From the NCBI RefSeq assembly GCF_002776525.5, contig NC_045434.1, positions 113,715,480 through 113,779,479 on the forward strand: a stretch of 64,000 bases of DNA, given 5' to 3'. This DNA is from Piliocolobus tephrosceles. Lineage: Eukaryota; Chordata; Mammalia; Primates; Cercopithecidae. Position 1 is the stretch's first letter. Every line of letters starts with the position of its first letter. The position numbers were made by a program, and so were the translations under genes. The notes below the pieces were generated by a model. It made no database searches. It was given only the letters and a program-made list of their open reading frames with translations, and was not told where the DNA came from. Positions 43,535 through 55,042 of the stretch are shown here, piece by piece.

Positions 43535-44107
43535 CTTTAAAAAATTTTTTTAGTTTTAATTTTTGTGGGTACATAGGTATGCATATTTACGGATTACATG
43601 AGATATTTTGATATAGGCATGCAATGTATAATGATCACATCAAGGTACATGGGGTATCCATCATGTCAAGCATTTAAACTTTGTGTTACAAACAATCCAG
43701 TTATACTCTTTTGATCATTAAAAAATGTACAATTATTTTTTGCTATAGTCACCCTGTTGTGCTTGCAAATGGTAAATCTTATTTTTTGTACCCATTAACC
43801 ATCCCTATTTCGCCTCCAAGCACCCACTACCCTTCCCAGATTCTGGTAACCATCCTTCTATTCTCCATCTCCATGAGTTCAATTATTTTAATTTTTTAGC
43901 TCCCACAAATAAGTGAGAACAGGCAAAGTTTGTCTCTCTGTGCTTGGCTCATTTTACTTAACATAATGACCTCCAGTTCTGTCCTTGTTGTTGCAAATGA
44001 CAGGATCTCATTTTCCTTTGTGGCTGAGTATACTCCATTGTGTATAAGCACCACATTTTCTTTATCCATTCATCTGTTGATGGGCACGTAGGTTTCTTCC
44101 AAATCCA
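43535..44107 (-). mobile_element. L1 (L1MA/L1PB-like) 3' end, antisense
   Basis: Reads gtgggtacataggtatgcat, gatataggcatgcaatgta, acataatgacctccagttct, aatgacaggatctcatttt, tccattgtgtataagcacc, gttgatgggcacgtaggttt. Stops abruptly where L1 5'-UTR-like sequence begins. Confidence 0.88.
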
Positions 44108-44571
44108 CTTTAAGCTGATAACAATACTGTTTGCATGAGCTAACAAATAAGCAAAAAGAAAACTAATAAAACGCTACACTTTAACTTCATCCCTCCACTT
44201 TTTAACTTTTTATTATTTCTGTTTATATCTTATTGTACTGTCTGTCTGGAAAAGTTGTAGTTATTATTTTTGATTAGTTCATCACTTAGTCTTTCTACTT
44301 AGGAGTAGTTTACATACTATAGTTACAGTGTTATATAATATTCTGTATTTTTCTGCGTACTTACTGTTACCAGTGAGTTTTGTACCTTCAGATGATTTCT
44401 TATTTCTTATTTATGTCCTTTTCTTTCTGATTGAAGCATTTAACATTTCCTGTAGGACAGGTCTGGTGTTGATGAAATTCTTTAGCTTTTGTTTGTTTGA
44501 GAAAGTCTTTATTTATCCTTCATGTTTGAAGGATATTTCCACCGAATATACTGTTCTAGGGCATAAGTTTT

Positions 44572-44735
44572 TTTTTTTTTTTTTTTTTAGACGAATCTCA
44601 CTCTGTTTCCTAGGCTGGAGTGCAGTGGCACGATCTTGGCTCATTGCAAGCTCCGCCTCCTGTGTTCATGCCATTCTCTTGCCTCAGCCTCCCCAGTAGC
44701 TGGTATTACGGGCGTCTGCCACCATGCCTGGCTAA
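44572..44735 (-). mobile_element. Alu, 5'-truncated, antisense, inserted in L1
   Basis: T-tract, gacgaatctcactctgtttc to accatgcctggcta. Bounded by agggcataagttttt at 44558 and 44736-44750. Confidence 0.95.
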
Positions 44736-46101
44736 AGGGCATAAGTTTTTCTCCTTCAGTGCTTTAAATATGTCATGTCACTCCTTCATGGCCTGTAAGA
44801 TTTCCACTGAAAAGTCCACTGCCAGATGTACTGAAATTCCATTGTGTGTTATTTGTTTCTTTTTTCTTTCTACTTTTTGGATCCTTTCTTTATCTTTGAT
44901 TTTTGGGAGTTCGATTTTCAAATACCTTGAGGTAATCTTCTTTGGGTTAAATCTGCTTAGTGTTTTAGAACCTTATTGTACTTGGTTATCGTTATCTTTC
45001 TCTAGGTTGGGAAGTTCTGTTTTATTATCCCTTTGAATAAGCTTTTTGCCTTATCTCTTTCTCTACCTACTCTTTAAGGCCAATAACTCTTTGATTTCCC
45101 TTTTTAGCTGTTTTCTAGATCTTCGAGGCGTGATTCATTGTTTTTTCATTCTTTTTTTCTTTTACCTCCTCTGACTGTGTATTTTTAAATAGCCTGTTGT
45201 CAAGCTCACTAATTCTGCTTAATCAGTTCTGATAAAGACTGTTGCATTCTTCAGTGTGTCATTGCATTTTTAAACTCCAGAATTTCTACTTAACCTTTGA
45301 AAATTATTTCAATCTCTTTGTTAAAATTACCTGATAGAATTCTGAATTCCTTCTCTGTGTTATCTTGAATTTCTTGAATTTCCTCAAAACAGCTATTTTA
45401 AGTTCTCTGTCTAAAAGGTCACATATCTCTGTTTCTCCAGGATTGGTCCTTGGTGCTTAATTTAGTTCATTAGGTGAGGTCATGTTTTCCTGGATGGTCT
45501 TGGTGCTTGTGGATGTTTGTCTGTGGCTGGGTATTGAAGAGTTAGGTATTGTAGTCCTTGAAATCTGGGCTTGTTTGTACCTATCTGTCTTCCAAAGGCT
45601 TTCCAGGTATTCAAAAGGACTTGGTTGTTGTGATCTAAGCTGTATCTGCGTTAGGAGGCACCCCAAACCCAGTAACGCTGTGGTTCTTGTAGAGTTATAG
45701 AGGCACCGCCTTGATGGTCTTTGATAAGATCTAGAAGCATTCTCTGGACCACTAGGCTGAGGCTTTTGTTCTCTTCCCTTACTTTATCCCAAACAGAGTT
45801 TCTCTGTCTGTTCTGAGCCACCTGGAACTGAGGGTGGAGTGACACAAGCACCCCTCTGGCCACCACCACTGGGACTGAGCTCTGAAGCCAGTACAGCGCT
45901 GGGTCTCACTCAAGACCCACTGTAACCACTCCCTGGCTATTGCCTATGTTCTTTCTACCATCAGCAGGTGGCGAAGCCAGGTTTGTGTCCTTCCCTTCAG
46001 GGCAGCAAGTTCCCCCAGGCTCCAGGTGGGTCCAGAGGTATCATCTGGGAGCCAGGGACTGGGGTCCAAAATCTTAGAAGTCTATCTGGTTTTCTGTTCT
46101 A

Positions 46102-46743
46102 CTGTGGCTGAGCTGACATACAAACCATGAGACACAGTGCTTCCTACTTTTCCCTCCCCTTTCCATAGGCAGCAGAGCCTTACCCCATGGCCAGCACCAC
46201 AGGCTCACAGGGAGTACTGCCGGACTACCACCAATGTTCTATTAAGGGCCAAAGGCTCTTCAGACAGCTTGTCATTAATGCTGCCTGACCTGGGACTCCC
46301 CTTACAGGGCAGTGGACTCTCCTCTGTCTCAGGGCAGGTCCAGAGCTAAGCCTGTAATTGGAGACCCACTTGGTGCTATATCCCCCTGTGGCTGAGCTGG
46401 TACCTAAGGTACAAGACAAAATCGCCTTTGCTATTTTCTCTTCTCGAACAAAAGGCATCTCTCTCCATAGCCACCACAGCTGAGAATGTCGTTGAGTCTC
46501 GCCTGAAGCTAGCAAGTCTGAGTCTGATCTGAGGCCCATGGTGTACTACCTGGGTACTGATGCTGGTTATTCAGGGACCAAGGGCACTTTAGTAGAAGGT
46601 GATTGGTCCTACCAGAACTGAGCCCATCACTTCTTGGCAGTGGGTTCCCTTGTGGCTCAGGGTGTGTCTAGAAATGTCCAGGAGCTAGGGCCTGGAAAGG
46701 GGACCTCATAACTGTGGTGTCCTTTCCTGCTGTGGCTGAGCTG
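46102..46743 (-). repeat. Imperfect tandem subrepeats in L1 5' UTR
   Basis: The motif ctgtggctgagctg occurs at 46102, 46386 and 46730, each followed by a related block (gacaaaatcgcctttgct / gacaaggtcctctttact) and then 'cttcc...gcag' type sequence, with spacings of 284 and 344 bases. Confidence 0.8.
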
Positions 46744-47554
46744 GTATCCAAGATGCAAGACAAGGTCCTCTTTACTCTTCCATCTTCTCTGCTGAAGCAA
46801 AGGAAAGGATTCTCTTTTGGAGCTGTGAGCTGTGCAGCATGGGGTTAGGGGAGGGGTGTGGTACAAGCACTCCCTTAGTCGCCCAGCTGGTGTTTCAGTA
46901 GGTCGTGTTCCCCCACAGTCCCCTGGCTCTGAGCCCAGTTCAACACCAGGAATCACCTAGGAGTTGCAATCCTTGTGGTCTAGACTGCCTTTCAAGTTTA
47001 TGTTGGGCCCCAGAGCACTTTAGCCTGTGGTGGTGAGGCTTGTGGGAACTCTGAGTTCTGACTGCTGAGATGGGCAATTCCCCTCTGGCCAGGGCTGGTT
47101 TAAATACTCCCTTCATGGGCAGACTTCAGCTGAGTTCAGCCTGGTTTGGATTTCTGCTGTGATGAGGCAACACTGAGTTAAATGCAATGCCTCGCGCTTG
47201 CTTCACTTTTTCTCTACCATGTGCATGGATTCTCTTTCTGTACCACACAGCTACTACCAGGAGATGGGGGAGGGGTGGCATCCATGATTAAAGACTGTCT
47301 TTCCTATCCTCTTCAGTGCTGCTTTCAGTGATGTGAAGTTAAAACCAGGTACTGTGAGTGCTCACTTGATTTTTGGTTCTTATGAAGGTAATTTTTTTGT
47401 GTAGTTAGTTGTTAAATGGGTAATTCAAATGTCTTTGAAGGAGACAGTTGGTGGAGCCTTCTCTTCCACCATCTTGCTCTGCCCCCTACCCATTATTGTT
47501 TTTGAAGTTCAACTTGTCCTGTGTTTGGCCAATGGGAGCCCCTTGTTGATTCTT

Positions 47555-47860
47555 TTTGTTTTGTTTTTATTTTTGAGACCCAAGTCTTGTTCTGCCACCC
47601 AGGCTGGAGTGCAGTGGCACGACCTTGGCTCATTGCAACCTCCACTCCTGGGTTCAAGCCATTTTCCTACCTCAGCCTCCTGAGTAGCTGGGATTACAGG
47701 CACCTGCCACCAAGCCTGGCTAATTTTTGTATTTTTTTTAGTAGAGATGGGGTTTCACCATGTTGGCCAGGCTGGTCTTAAACTCCTGATCTCAGGTGAT
47801 CTGCCCGCCTCGGCTTCCCAAAGTGCTGAGATTACAGGCGTGAGCCACCGCACCTGACCC
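47555..47860 (-). mobile_element. Alu, antisense, full length
   Basis: Starts in a T/G-rich tail, gagacccaagtcttgttctg to gtgagccaccgcacctgac. Flanked by tgttgattctt at 47544-47554 and 47863-47873. Confidence 0.95.
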
Positions 47861-47914
47861 CCTGTTGATTCTTGTAACAATTTTTTACATTAGTTTTTAA
47901 AAGATGTAAGAGAT

Positions 47915-48025
47915 ACATATCTGTTTATATATACATTTATGTTATATATAAGGTATATATCTGTTTATATATATTATATATAACATCCATTTATATACAC
48001 ATATATGGTATATATAACATTTTTC
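47915..48025 (+). repeat. AT-rich low-complexity tract
   Basis: Imperfectly repeated atatctgtttatatata / gttatatataagg / atatataacat units over about 110 bp. Confidence 0.85.
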
Positions 48026-48029
48026 TTTA

Positions 48030-48475
48030 ATCTGTTTCTACTTACATAGTTCAATAGCTTTAAGTATGTGTCCACATTGTTGTGCAATCATCACCACCAT
48101 TCATCTCCAGAATTCATCTTCCCAAATGTAAACTCTGTAACTCTGTAACATCAAACAGTAATTTCCTATTCCCCCTTCCCCTAGCCATTGGCAGCCACCA
48201 TTCTACTTTTTGTGCCTATGCATTTGACTATACACGATACCTCATGTAAGTAGAATCATCCATTTGTGCTCTTGTGACTAGCTTATTTCACTTAGCATAA
48301 TGCTTTTGAGGTTTATCCATGTTGTAGCATATGGCAGAATTTCCTTCCTGAAATTTAAGATTGAATAATAGTCCATTGTATGTATACACCATATTTTATT
48401 CTTCCACTTACGTATTGGTGAATACTTGAGTTGCTTTAATCTTTTGGCCATTGTAAGTAATGCCGCTCTGAACAT
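48030..48475 (-). repeat. L1M 3' region, antisense (copy 1)
   Basis: Reads ttgtgcaatcatcaccacca, ttcatctccagaattcatc, gccattggcagccaccattc, gaggtttatccatgttgtag, tagtccattgtatgtataca, taatgccgctctgaacatg. Confidence 0.85.
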
Positions 48476-48479
48476 GGGT

Positions 48480-48985
48480 ATACAAATTCAACTTTTAAAG
48501 TATAATATTGGTGTGCGTACCTTCTTTAAATAATTATACAGCTCACTGAATATTCACAAACTGACTCTCCTATGTAGTTAGCATAGGATATTACCAGCAC
48601 CCTAGAATCCCACTTTGTTCCCTCCCTCAGGCCCCAAAGGTACTTGTCTCTTGACCTTCAACACTATAGATTAGTTTTTCCGATTTCTTTTTTTTAAGTG
48701 TACATAAATAGAATCACACATAATGCACTCTTTTGTGTCTGGCATCTTTTGTGCAATATCATGTTTTGAGACATATCCACATTGTCCCATGCAGCAATAT
48801 TTTGTTCATCTTATAAATGTACCATATTTTATCCATTTTTCTGCTTCCAAGTTTTAGTATTACAAATAATACTGCCTCGACCATCCTGTACATATCTTTT
48901 GCTGAATGCGTACGTATCTTTTGGGACACATTTCTGTTGCGTGTAGAACTAAGAGTGGCTTTTAACTGTGTCACTCTAGCTGTGT
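48480..48985 (-). repeat. L1M fragment, antisense (copy 2)
   Basis: A second, distinct old L1 piece in tandem: acataaatagaatcacacat, ttgtgtctggcatcttttgt, cattgtcccatgcagcaat, accatattttatccattttt, ttacaaataatactgcctcg, gcgtgtagaactaagagtgg. Confidence 0.75.
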
Positions 48986-49811
48986 TACACAGCATTTGCT
49001 AGAGTTTCCCTAAATATTCTTAATGTCTTTGTGTTGTTCTGTGTTTCATATTTAATATGCCAGGGGTTCTCAAGGAACATATGGTCACAGTTTTTTTCCC
49101 CCCAATGGCATCTGTAAAGAAACAGGATAAACATTTCACCATAGCATCAACTTTCAAATAGATATGAAAGCACTATTTTTAGCTACTGTCAGTTAAATCA
49201 GTTTGGTCATGTATGCAATGCATTTACAGCTTCTTAAATTTTCTTAGTGTATATTGTATTTGCATGATCAGAAATTCTAAATGCCGTAGATATTTTTGGT
49301 GATGATATGCTGAGAAGTTGACAGAAGTTGAGAGGTAACCAGGAGATAATATTTCTTTTTTGCTGATGTGGCCACTTTAATGTCATTAAAGCCCTGTTAG
49401 CAACCCAGAGAACCAGTTTTTTTTTTTTTAATTGAGTGTTTAGAGGTTTTTTTTTTTTTTTTTTTGGTCATAATATCGACTGGAGGGTAAAATTGGTTAT
49501 CAAGCTGACACCATTTAGTAACATTCAAAATTCTTTATGTGGAAAGAATTTATAACAATTGATTTGTAAGTTAGGCATGAACATTTAGTTTTAAAATAAC
49601 AATGACATAGATTTACTTATTTTTAATTTTTTGCCTTCAAAACTACAATGGGCTGTTGACAAATTTCTGTCACTTCTCACCAATAATATTCTATAAGGAA
49701 CGGGAGAGAAGAAAGAGGTTGTATCCATGGCCATATCCCTTCTCCAGAGTATGGAATTATATGTTCTAAAAACTGTTCTAAAAGCTCCAGAGTGAAAAGT
49801 CCAAAACAGTA
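48986..49811. other. Intron, no feature recognised
   Basis: Two poly-T runs (49418-49429, 49447-49465) in AT-rich sequence. No named repeat. Confidence 0.45.
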
Positions 49812-50562
49812 CTGTTTTAGTTGATTTGGGCTGCTATATCAAAATACAGTAGCCTGGGGAGCTTATAAACAACAGGAACTTACACAGTTCTTGAGGCTGG
49901 GAAGTCCAGGATGAAAATACCAGCAGATGTGGTGTCTGGTAAGGGCCTGTTTCCTGATTTATAGATGGCACCTTCTCATTGTGTCCTTACAAGATGGAAA
50001 GGCAAATGAGTCCCTTTGGGCCTTGATATGGTTAGGCTCTGTGTCCCCACCCAAATCTCATCTTGAATTGTAATCCTCAAGTGTTGAGGCAGAGACCTGG
50101 TGGGAAGTGATTGGAACATGGGGCAGTTTCACCCATGCTGTTCTCATGATAGTAAGTGAGTTCTCATGAGAACTGATGGCTTTATAAGCATCTAGCATTT
50201 CCCCTGCTTGCATTTATTTTTCCTGACACCATGTAAAGAATGTTTTTGCTTCCCCTTCACCTTCCTCCGTGATTGTAAGTTTCCTGAGGCCTCCTTAGCC
50301 ATGCAGAACTGTGAGTCAATTAAACTTCTTTTCTTTATAAATTACCCAGTCTTAGGTGTTTTTTTTTAATAGCAGTGTGAGAAGGGACTAATACAGACCT
50401 ATTTTGTAAGGTCACTAATTTCATTCATGAAGGCTCTGTTCTTGTGACCTACTCACCTCTTAAGAGGCCTCATTTCCTAATACCATCACCTTCAGGGTTA
50501 GGATTTCAACATATGAATTTAGGGTGGGAGGAAGACACAAACCTTCAAACCATAGCAAATTC
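49812..50562 (-). mobile_element. MaLR (MLT1-like) LTR, antisense, split by MST/THE1 LTR
   Basis: Left part tgttttagttgatttgggct, gagcttataaacaacagga, ttcttgaggctgggaagtcc, atagatggcaccttctcatt. Right part ttcatgaaggctctgttctt, taagaggcctcatttcctaa, gggttaggatttcaacatat, ccttcaaaccatagcaa. Confidence 0.78.
50024..50395 (+). mobile_element. MST/THE1-type MaLR solo LTR, sense
   Basis: 372 bp from tgatatggttaggctctgtg to gaagggactaataca with ccacccaaatctcatcttga, gaggcagagacctggtggga and tgcagaactgtgagtcaatt between. TG...CA ends and a 5-bp near-duplication (ggcct / gacct). A solo LTR: no internal retroviral genes remain. Confidence 0.92.
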
Positions 50563-50654
50563 TGTGGGTAGGAAGATCAGGCCTGATGCACTGGGACTGG
50601 TTATTAGTTGGGGGTTAAGCAATTCAGAAACAAAACCCAAACACACAGAAATAT

Positions 50655-50925
50655 ACCATGTGAGTACATTTATATAAAGCTTTATAAAATGCAAATTAAC
50701 TTACAGTGACACAGCATATCGGTAGATGCTAGGGACAGGAAGGGATGGATGGAAGACAGACATGACAAAAGAACATAAAAAACTTTGGAAGGTGATGGAA
50801 ATGTTCACTCCCTTGATTGTGGCGGTGGTTTAATAGATGTATACACCTGAGATAACTCATCAAATTGTGCTCTTTAATATGTGCAATTTATTGTACATGA
50901 GTCACACTTCTATCAATAAACAGCA
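50655..50925 (+). repeat. L1M 3' end, sense
   Basis: Reads agtacatttatataaagctt, aggtgatggaaatgttcact, ttgattgtggcggtggttta, gatgtatacacctgagataa, atttattgtacatgagtcac, atcaataaa. Confidence 0.83.
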
Positions 50926-52299
50926 ATGATGTAAAATGTTTCCTCTTAATATTCTTAAAAATTAACTTGATGATGGTTAGGAAATTACTATTTTTTAGGC
51001 CATGTGGCAAGAACAAAAAGCGAAGCTAGTATACTTTATACAATATAACTTGTGTAGATATATATTCATATAAAACTTTAAAAAGTGAAAGTCACAATAT
51101 AAATCTCACAGTGTACTCAGGATATTGCTATTTCTGTTAGATAATAGACTTTCAGTTTTTAACTTCGGTAAAATATGCCTAAAAATCTCTTCTACTGCCT
51201 GGATAAACTGAGTGAATTTTTTTTTCTGGATACTGAGACACAGAACAAGACATTAATTTCCTCCTTATGGAGGTTTTTTTTGGCAGTCAGTTATATAAAT
51301 ATGTATTATGATACAGCTTGATGTGGACAGCACTCGAGGTGTGTGCAAGGTAGAGTGATGGATGACCCCGGAGGAGGAAACTGTCAACACTCTGGCTGGA
51401 GTGGGGTGATGTGATATATGAGGGACTGGTTGTTTTCCTGAATACAGTTTTGACAGATCAAGTAGAAATATAATCTAATTTATGCATTTCACAAGTACTA
51501 AATCTTTCTCAGAAGAACTTAGTGTCTATTCCTTGAGTCATGTTTATGAGGCAGGTTGAAGGCCTGGTTTACACAAAAAAGCTGAGAAGACATTAAATAA
51601 TTAGGTTAAGGTTATCCTCCATGAACTAGTGTAATAGCAAGCAATAGCACTAATATTTTAATTTCTCATATTTTTAATACCTTTTTTCAGGGTTTTTACA
51701 GATTAAGAAAATCAAAACCATATATTTAATGCCTTCCTATTTATGATTTTTTTTAGAATGTTACAGTAGATAATTTCACTTTAAGACTAAAGATTGGGAG
51801 GATTTTTAAACAATAAATAATTTCAGATGTTAAGAATGTTTAACACCATAACTTCCATTTGAAACATTTTCCTCTGGATGCTTTGTTGAAATTAGGAAAT
51901 GCATCTCTAAGGGATGGCTGGTTATGGAGTGATGACTTGGTTGTCAGGCAGGTTTCATGTTTGGGTAGAATAAACTTTCCTACTACTTTCCAGAACTTTA
52001 CTGTGTCTAGCCTTATGTGTAGTTTTGGGATTTAGCTTTTTAGGCAAACATTCTTGTAGGTGGTTGCTAACTTATCACCCGGAACCTTCTTACAATTTAG
52101 AGGGGGGAAAAATAGCCATGTTTACCTTTCCCCAGTTCCTTACGCTCTGCAATATGAGAAGTGCTGTAGGGCAGATGTAAGTGAAGTATTATGGAATGTG
52201 TTTCACAAAAGTGTGTGATGCAGTTTAAAGACTGGAGTAGGGTGTTGATGCATGGCAATTAGCCTGGTAGATCAGGTCGAGAGTGAAGGCATAGAGGAA
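50926..52299. other. Intron, no feature recognised
   Basis: AT-rich, single-copy-looking. No ORF above 60 codons. Confidence 0.5.
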
Positions 52300-52830
52300 G
52301 GATACATAGATCCTTAAGGCCAGGCTTTCGGATATCTGCAGCAAGAGATGAGAAAGCGAATGGGATTGCAGTAGACATGTATGACATGCAGATGAACTTG
52401 CAGGAAGCCACTGAAGGATTTTAAGTAGGAAAATAATTTAATTGGAGTTTTGTTTTAGAATAATCTTGCAAGGAGCAGAGTGAAGGTGAATTGCAGTAGA
52501 GAGGGAAACCAGTTAAAAAGTTTTGTGATAGTATCTGTACAAAATACAATATTAATTGAAATACTAATAAGTTTTATTTTATGCTATTTATCTGTTTATT
52601 TTGTATATAACGCAATGTGAGATGTGAGGAGAATCAAGTGTAAATAAGCCTTTTGTCTGTTCTCAGCTAGCTTATATGCCTCATTTATACACACAAACAA
52701 ATAATCGTAAGGGAAAATATGCTGATCACTGTAAGAGGTACAAACAAGGTTCTAGGAAATTCAGTAGGGGGAGGATCCCTTGTCACTGGAGGAGAAGGAA
52801 ATGTTTGTATTTTCTTTGAGCTCACTTTAA
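52300..52830 (-). repeat. L2 LINE fragment, antisense
   Basis: Reads gaagccactgaaggatttta, gtaggaaaataatttaattg, gaataatcttgcaagg type blocks seen in the long L2 at 12480-14200. The part after 52550 is weaker. Confidence 0.55.
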
Positions 52831-53930
52831 TTTTTTAAAAAAGTATTTAAGAAATTACATAAAACAATTTTGCAAGAAAATATAAGGAATAGGTGGGGAG
52901 CTTTTTCATCAAAGAAAGGGTTTAGAGAATTCAAACTAGTTGGGTAGAATTTCCTGATTTGGAAACAGATTATCCAGAGATATATACATTTGTGAGATAT
53001 CATCATTTCATAGCGTTTTAGATGAGCAAAATGCCCTGTCTGTCCCTCCAAGGCAATAGTTGGTGGACATGGTTACCACCCTTAAGTTTTTGTTTGGTTT
53101 GGTTTGGTTTTAGCCTCATCATTTAGGGGAGAAGAATTTTGTGCCTATTTGCCCCAAAGTTTCATTAGTGGATGGCCGTGTTCATATCCTATGTATGGTC
53201 ATGATGAACTCCTATACATTTTATCTAGCTTTTCAACTATTAAATGAAGCTTGGTTTAAGAAAATCTTTAGATGGTAGCATTGTGCTGGTCCTGTTACCA
53301 TTTTGTCACATGCTATATGTTAAGTCTACTTCAGCAGAGCATTATGCTACATTCCCTTCTCAGTGAATTATGGATCTTGAAGCTTTCACACACTATGTTC
53401 TGGAAAGTATAACTGTTTCCTGTTTGGTTGAAATGCAAACTAAAGATATTTCAGCTGCTTCCGTAATAAGGAGATAAGGTCAGACATTATGAAAGAAAAG
53501 ATTACTACCGATTTTTTCCCTTTTATTCAAGTGATTTCAAGGAATTATTTAGTAAGAAAGTCACCTCAACTGATGAAAACCAGTGTTAATTTCCTCTTTC
53601 ATTTTTTTTTTAAAGTTACCTTTATTAAGGTAATGTTTTTCATGTTTCTGAGTTCTGTTTCTGGGACATTGATTCTGTTTTTTAAAAATTTTCTTTTTGT
53701 TCTTATTAGATAGCACATGGTTTATGGTGATTTCTTAAGATAGTTTAACTGCTAAGAAGTTGTTTTTCCATATTTATATAAATATTCTGTAGGTCTTTAT
53801 ATAACATGTTAGTATTTATATGTTTACCTCTGTAACTGTGATAAAATATAATGCTTGCAATGTTTTATAATACTCAGAGGAAATTATGCATAATGTATAT
53901 ATTCCCATCTCTATCTTCCCTTCCTACTGG
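52831..53930. other. Intron, no feature recognised
   Basis: Contains a short (tttgg)n run at 53090-53110. Otherwise unassigned. Confidence 0.5.
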
Positions 53931-53931
53931 T

Positions 53932-54001
53932 CTGTCCGTCCGTCCGTCCATCCATCCATCCATCCATCCATCCATCCATCCATCCATCCATCCATCCATC
54001 G
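53932..54001 (+). repeat. (CCGT)n-(CCAT)n tetranucleotide microsatellite
   Basis: A few ccgt units followed by about 13-14 perfect ccat units. The perfect array suggests length polymorphism. The PSIHPSIHPS frame (and its antisense GWMDGWMDGW) is simply its translation. Confidence 0.97.
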
Positions 54002-54683
54002 TTCCAAAGTTCAGATCTGTCAGCTTGAGCAAGCCATTTAACTTCTCCTGGCCTTGCTTTCTCATATTTAAAACAATAGTCTTGTAGAAGATAAATTATT
54101 AGGCTTTTTGTACTTGAATTGTCTGATTTATCCAGGGTTTTAGCCAACTTTCCAATTTATATTAAGAATAGGCTAAAATGTAAACTATCAGAACTTATCA
54201 GCCACATGAAAATTTCATTAAAATAGGCTCACTGGAGCCATGTAATAGAATTAGTCCAGATTCAATACATTTATATTACTTTCCTCTAAATGTAATCACA
54301 TGCTTAAATTGATGAGCAATAGTATAATAATTCCATAGTGAATTTGATTCAAGCAATAGTTATATTAAATTTTCTCTACAAAAATTCATATCCATTCAAT
54401 AAAGCTTTAATATATTGTCATCTAAAGGTAGATATAAGTTTTGTTTTTAGAATAACTATTAAGTATATTTCAAGTCATTGATTTGTTTTCTTAATTACAA
54501 ATTTATAACCAATGACTAATGATTTATTAATTTTATGAATGGTAGATAAAACATACATCAGAGAATAACTTGAGTGGTAAACTATATCCAGTTCAGTTAT
54601 AGATACAGGTAATTTGAGGCATATTTTTGGTATTTTTTCATTTGGAATATGTAACTGTGAAAATATATTTTAAAGTATGCCTT
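54002..54683. other. Intron, no feature recognised
   Basis: AT-rich with no gene or named repeat supported. Confidence 0.5.
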
Positions 54684-54999
54684 GGCCCAGCGGGGTGGCT
54701 CACGCCTGTAATGCCAGTACTTTGGGAGGCTGAGATGGGCGGATCACCTGAGGTCAGGAGTTCAAGACCAGCCTGGCCAACATGGTGAAACCCTGTCTCT
54801 ACTAAAAATACAAAAAAATTAGCTGGGTATGGTGGCAGCTGGGCATGGTGGCGTGCACCTGTAATCCCAGCTACTTGGGAGACTGAGGCAAGAGAATTGC
54901 TTGAACTCGGGAGGCGGAGGTTGCAGTGACCTGAAATTGCACCATTGCACTCCAGCCTGGGAAACAAGATGAAACTCTGTCTCAAAAAACAAAAAAAGA
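54684..54999 (+). mobile_element. Alu, sense, with internal duplication
   Basis: Starts ggcccagcggggtggctcac and ends in an A-rich tail (aaaaaacaaaaaaagaa). At 54822-54853 the linker segment agctgggtatggtggc is duplicated as agctgggcatggtggc. Confidence 0.95.
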
Positions 55000-55042
55000 A
55001 ATATATATATATATATACACACACATACACACACACACACAC
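55000..55042 (+). repeat. (TA)n-(CA)n microsatellite in Alu tail
   Basis: Directly continues the A-rich tail of the preceding Alu: about nine ta units then ca units with one interruption. A typical Alu-born dinucleotide repeat. Confidence 0.95.

Larger units (their letters stand above)
44108..47490 (-). mobile_element. L1 5' UTR (L1MA/L1PB-like), antisense, ORF-less
   Basis: Ends in atcttgctctgccccct, the reverse of an L1 5' start (agagcaagatggtggaag). Preceded by cttatgaaggtaattttttt and aaaaccaggtactgtgagtg, also L1 5'-end sequence. The body (tcatgttttcctggatggtc, caggtggcgaagccagg and so on) is one long familiar repeat. Contains imperfect subrepeats of about 0.3 kb. Adjoins an L1 3' end in the same orientation with no ORF1/ORF2 between. 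The frames of 70-138 codons here are not genes. Confidence 0.72.

Noticed and set aside
44328..46956. Several frames of 70-138 codons between 44.3 and 47 kb
   Set aside because: All lie in the L1 5' UTR and the Alu inserted in it.
53851..54147. Frames with HPSIHPSIHPS or GWMDGWMDG repeats
   Set aside because: Translations of a (CCAT)n microsatellite.
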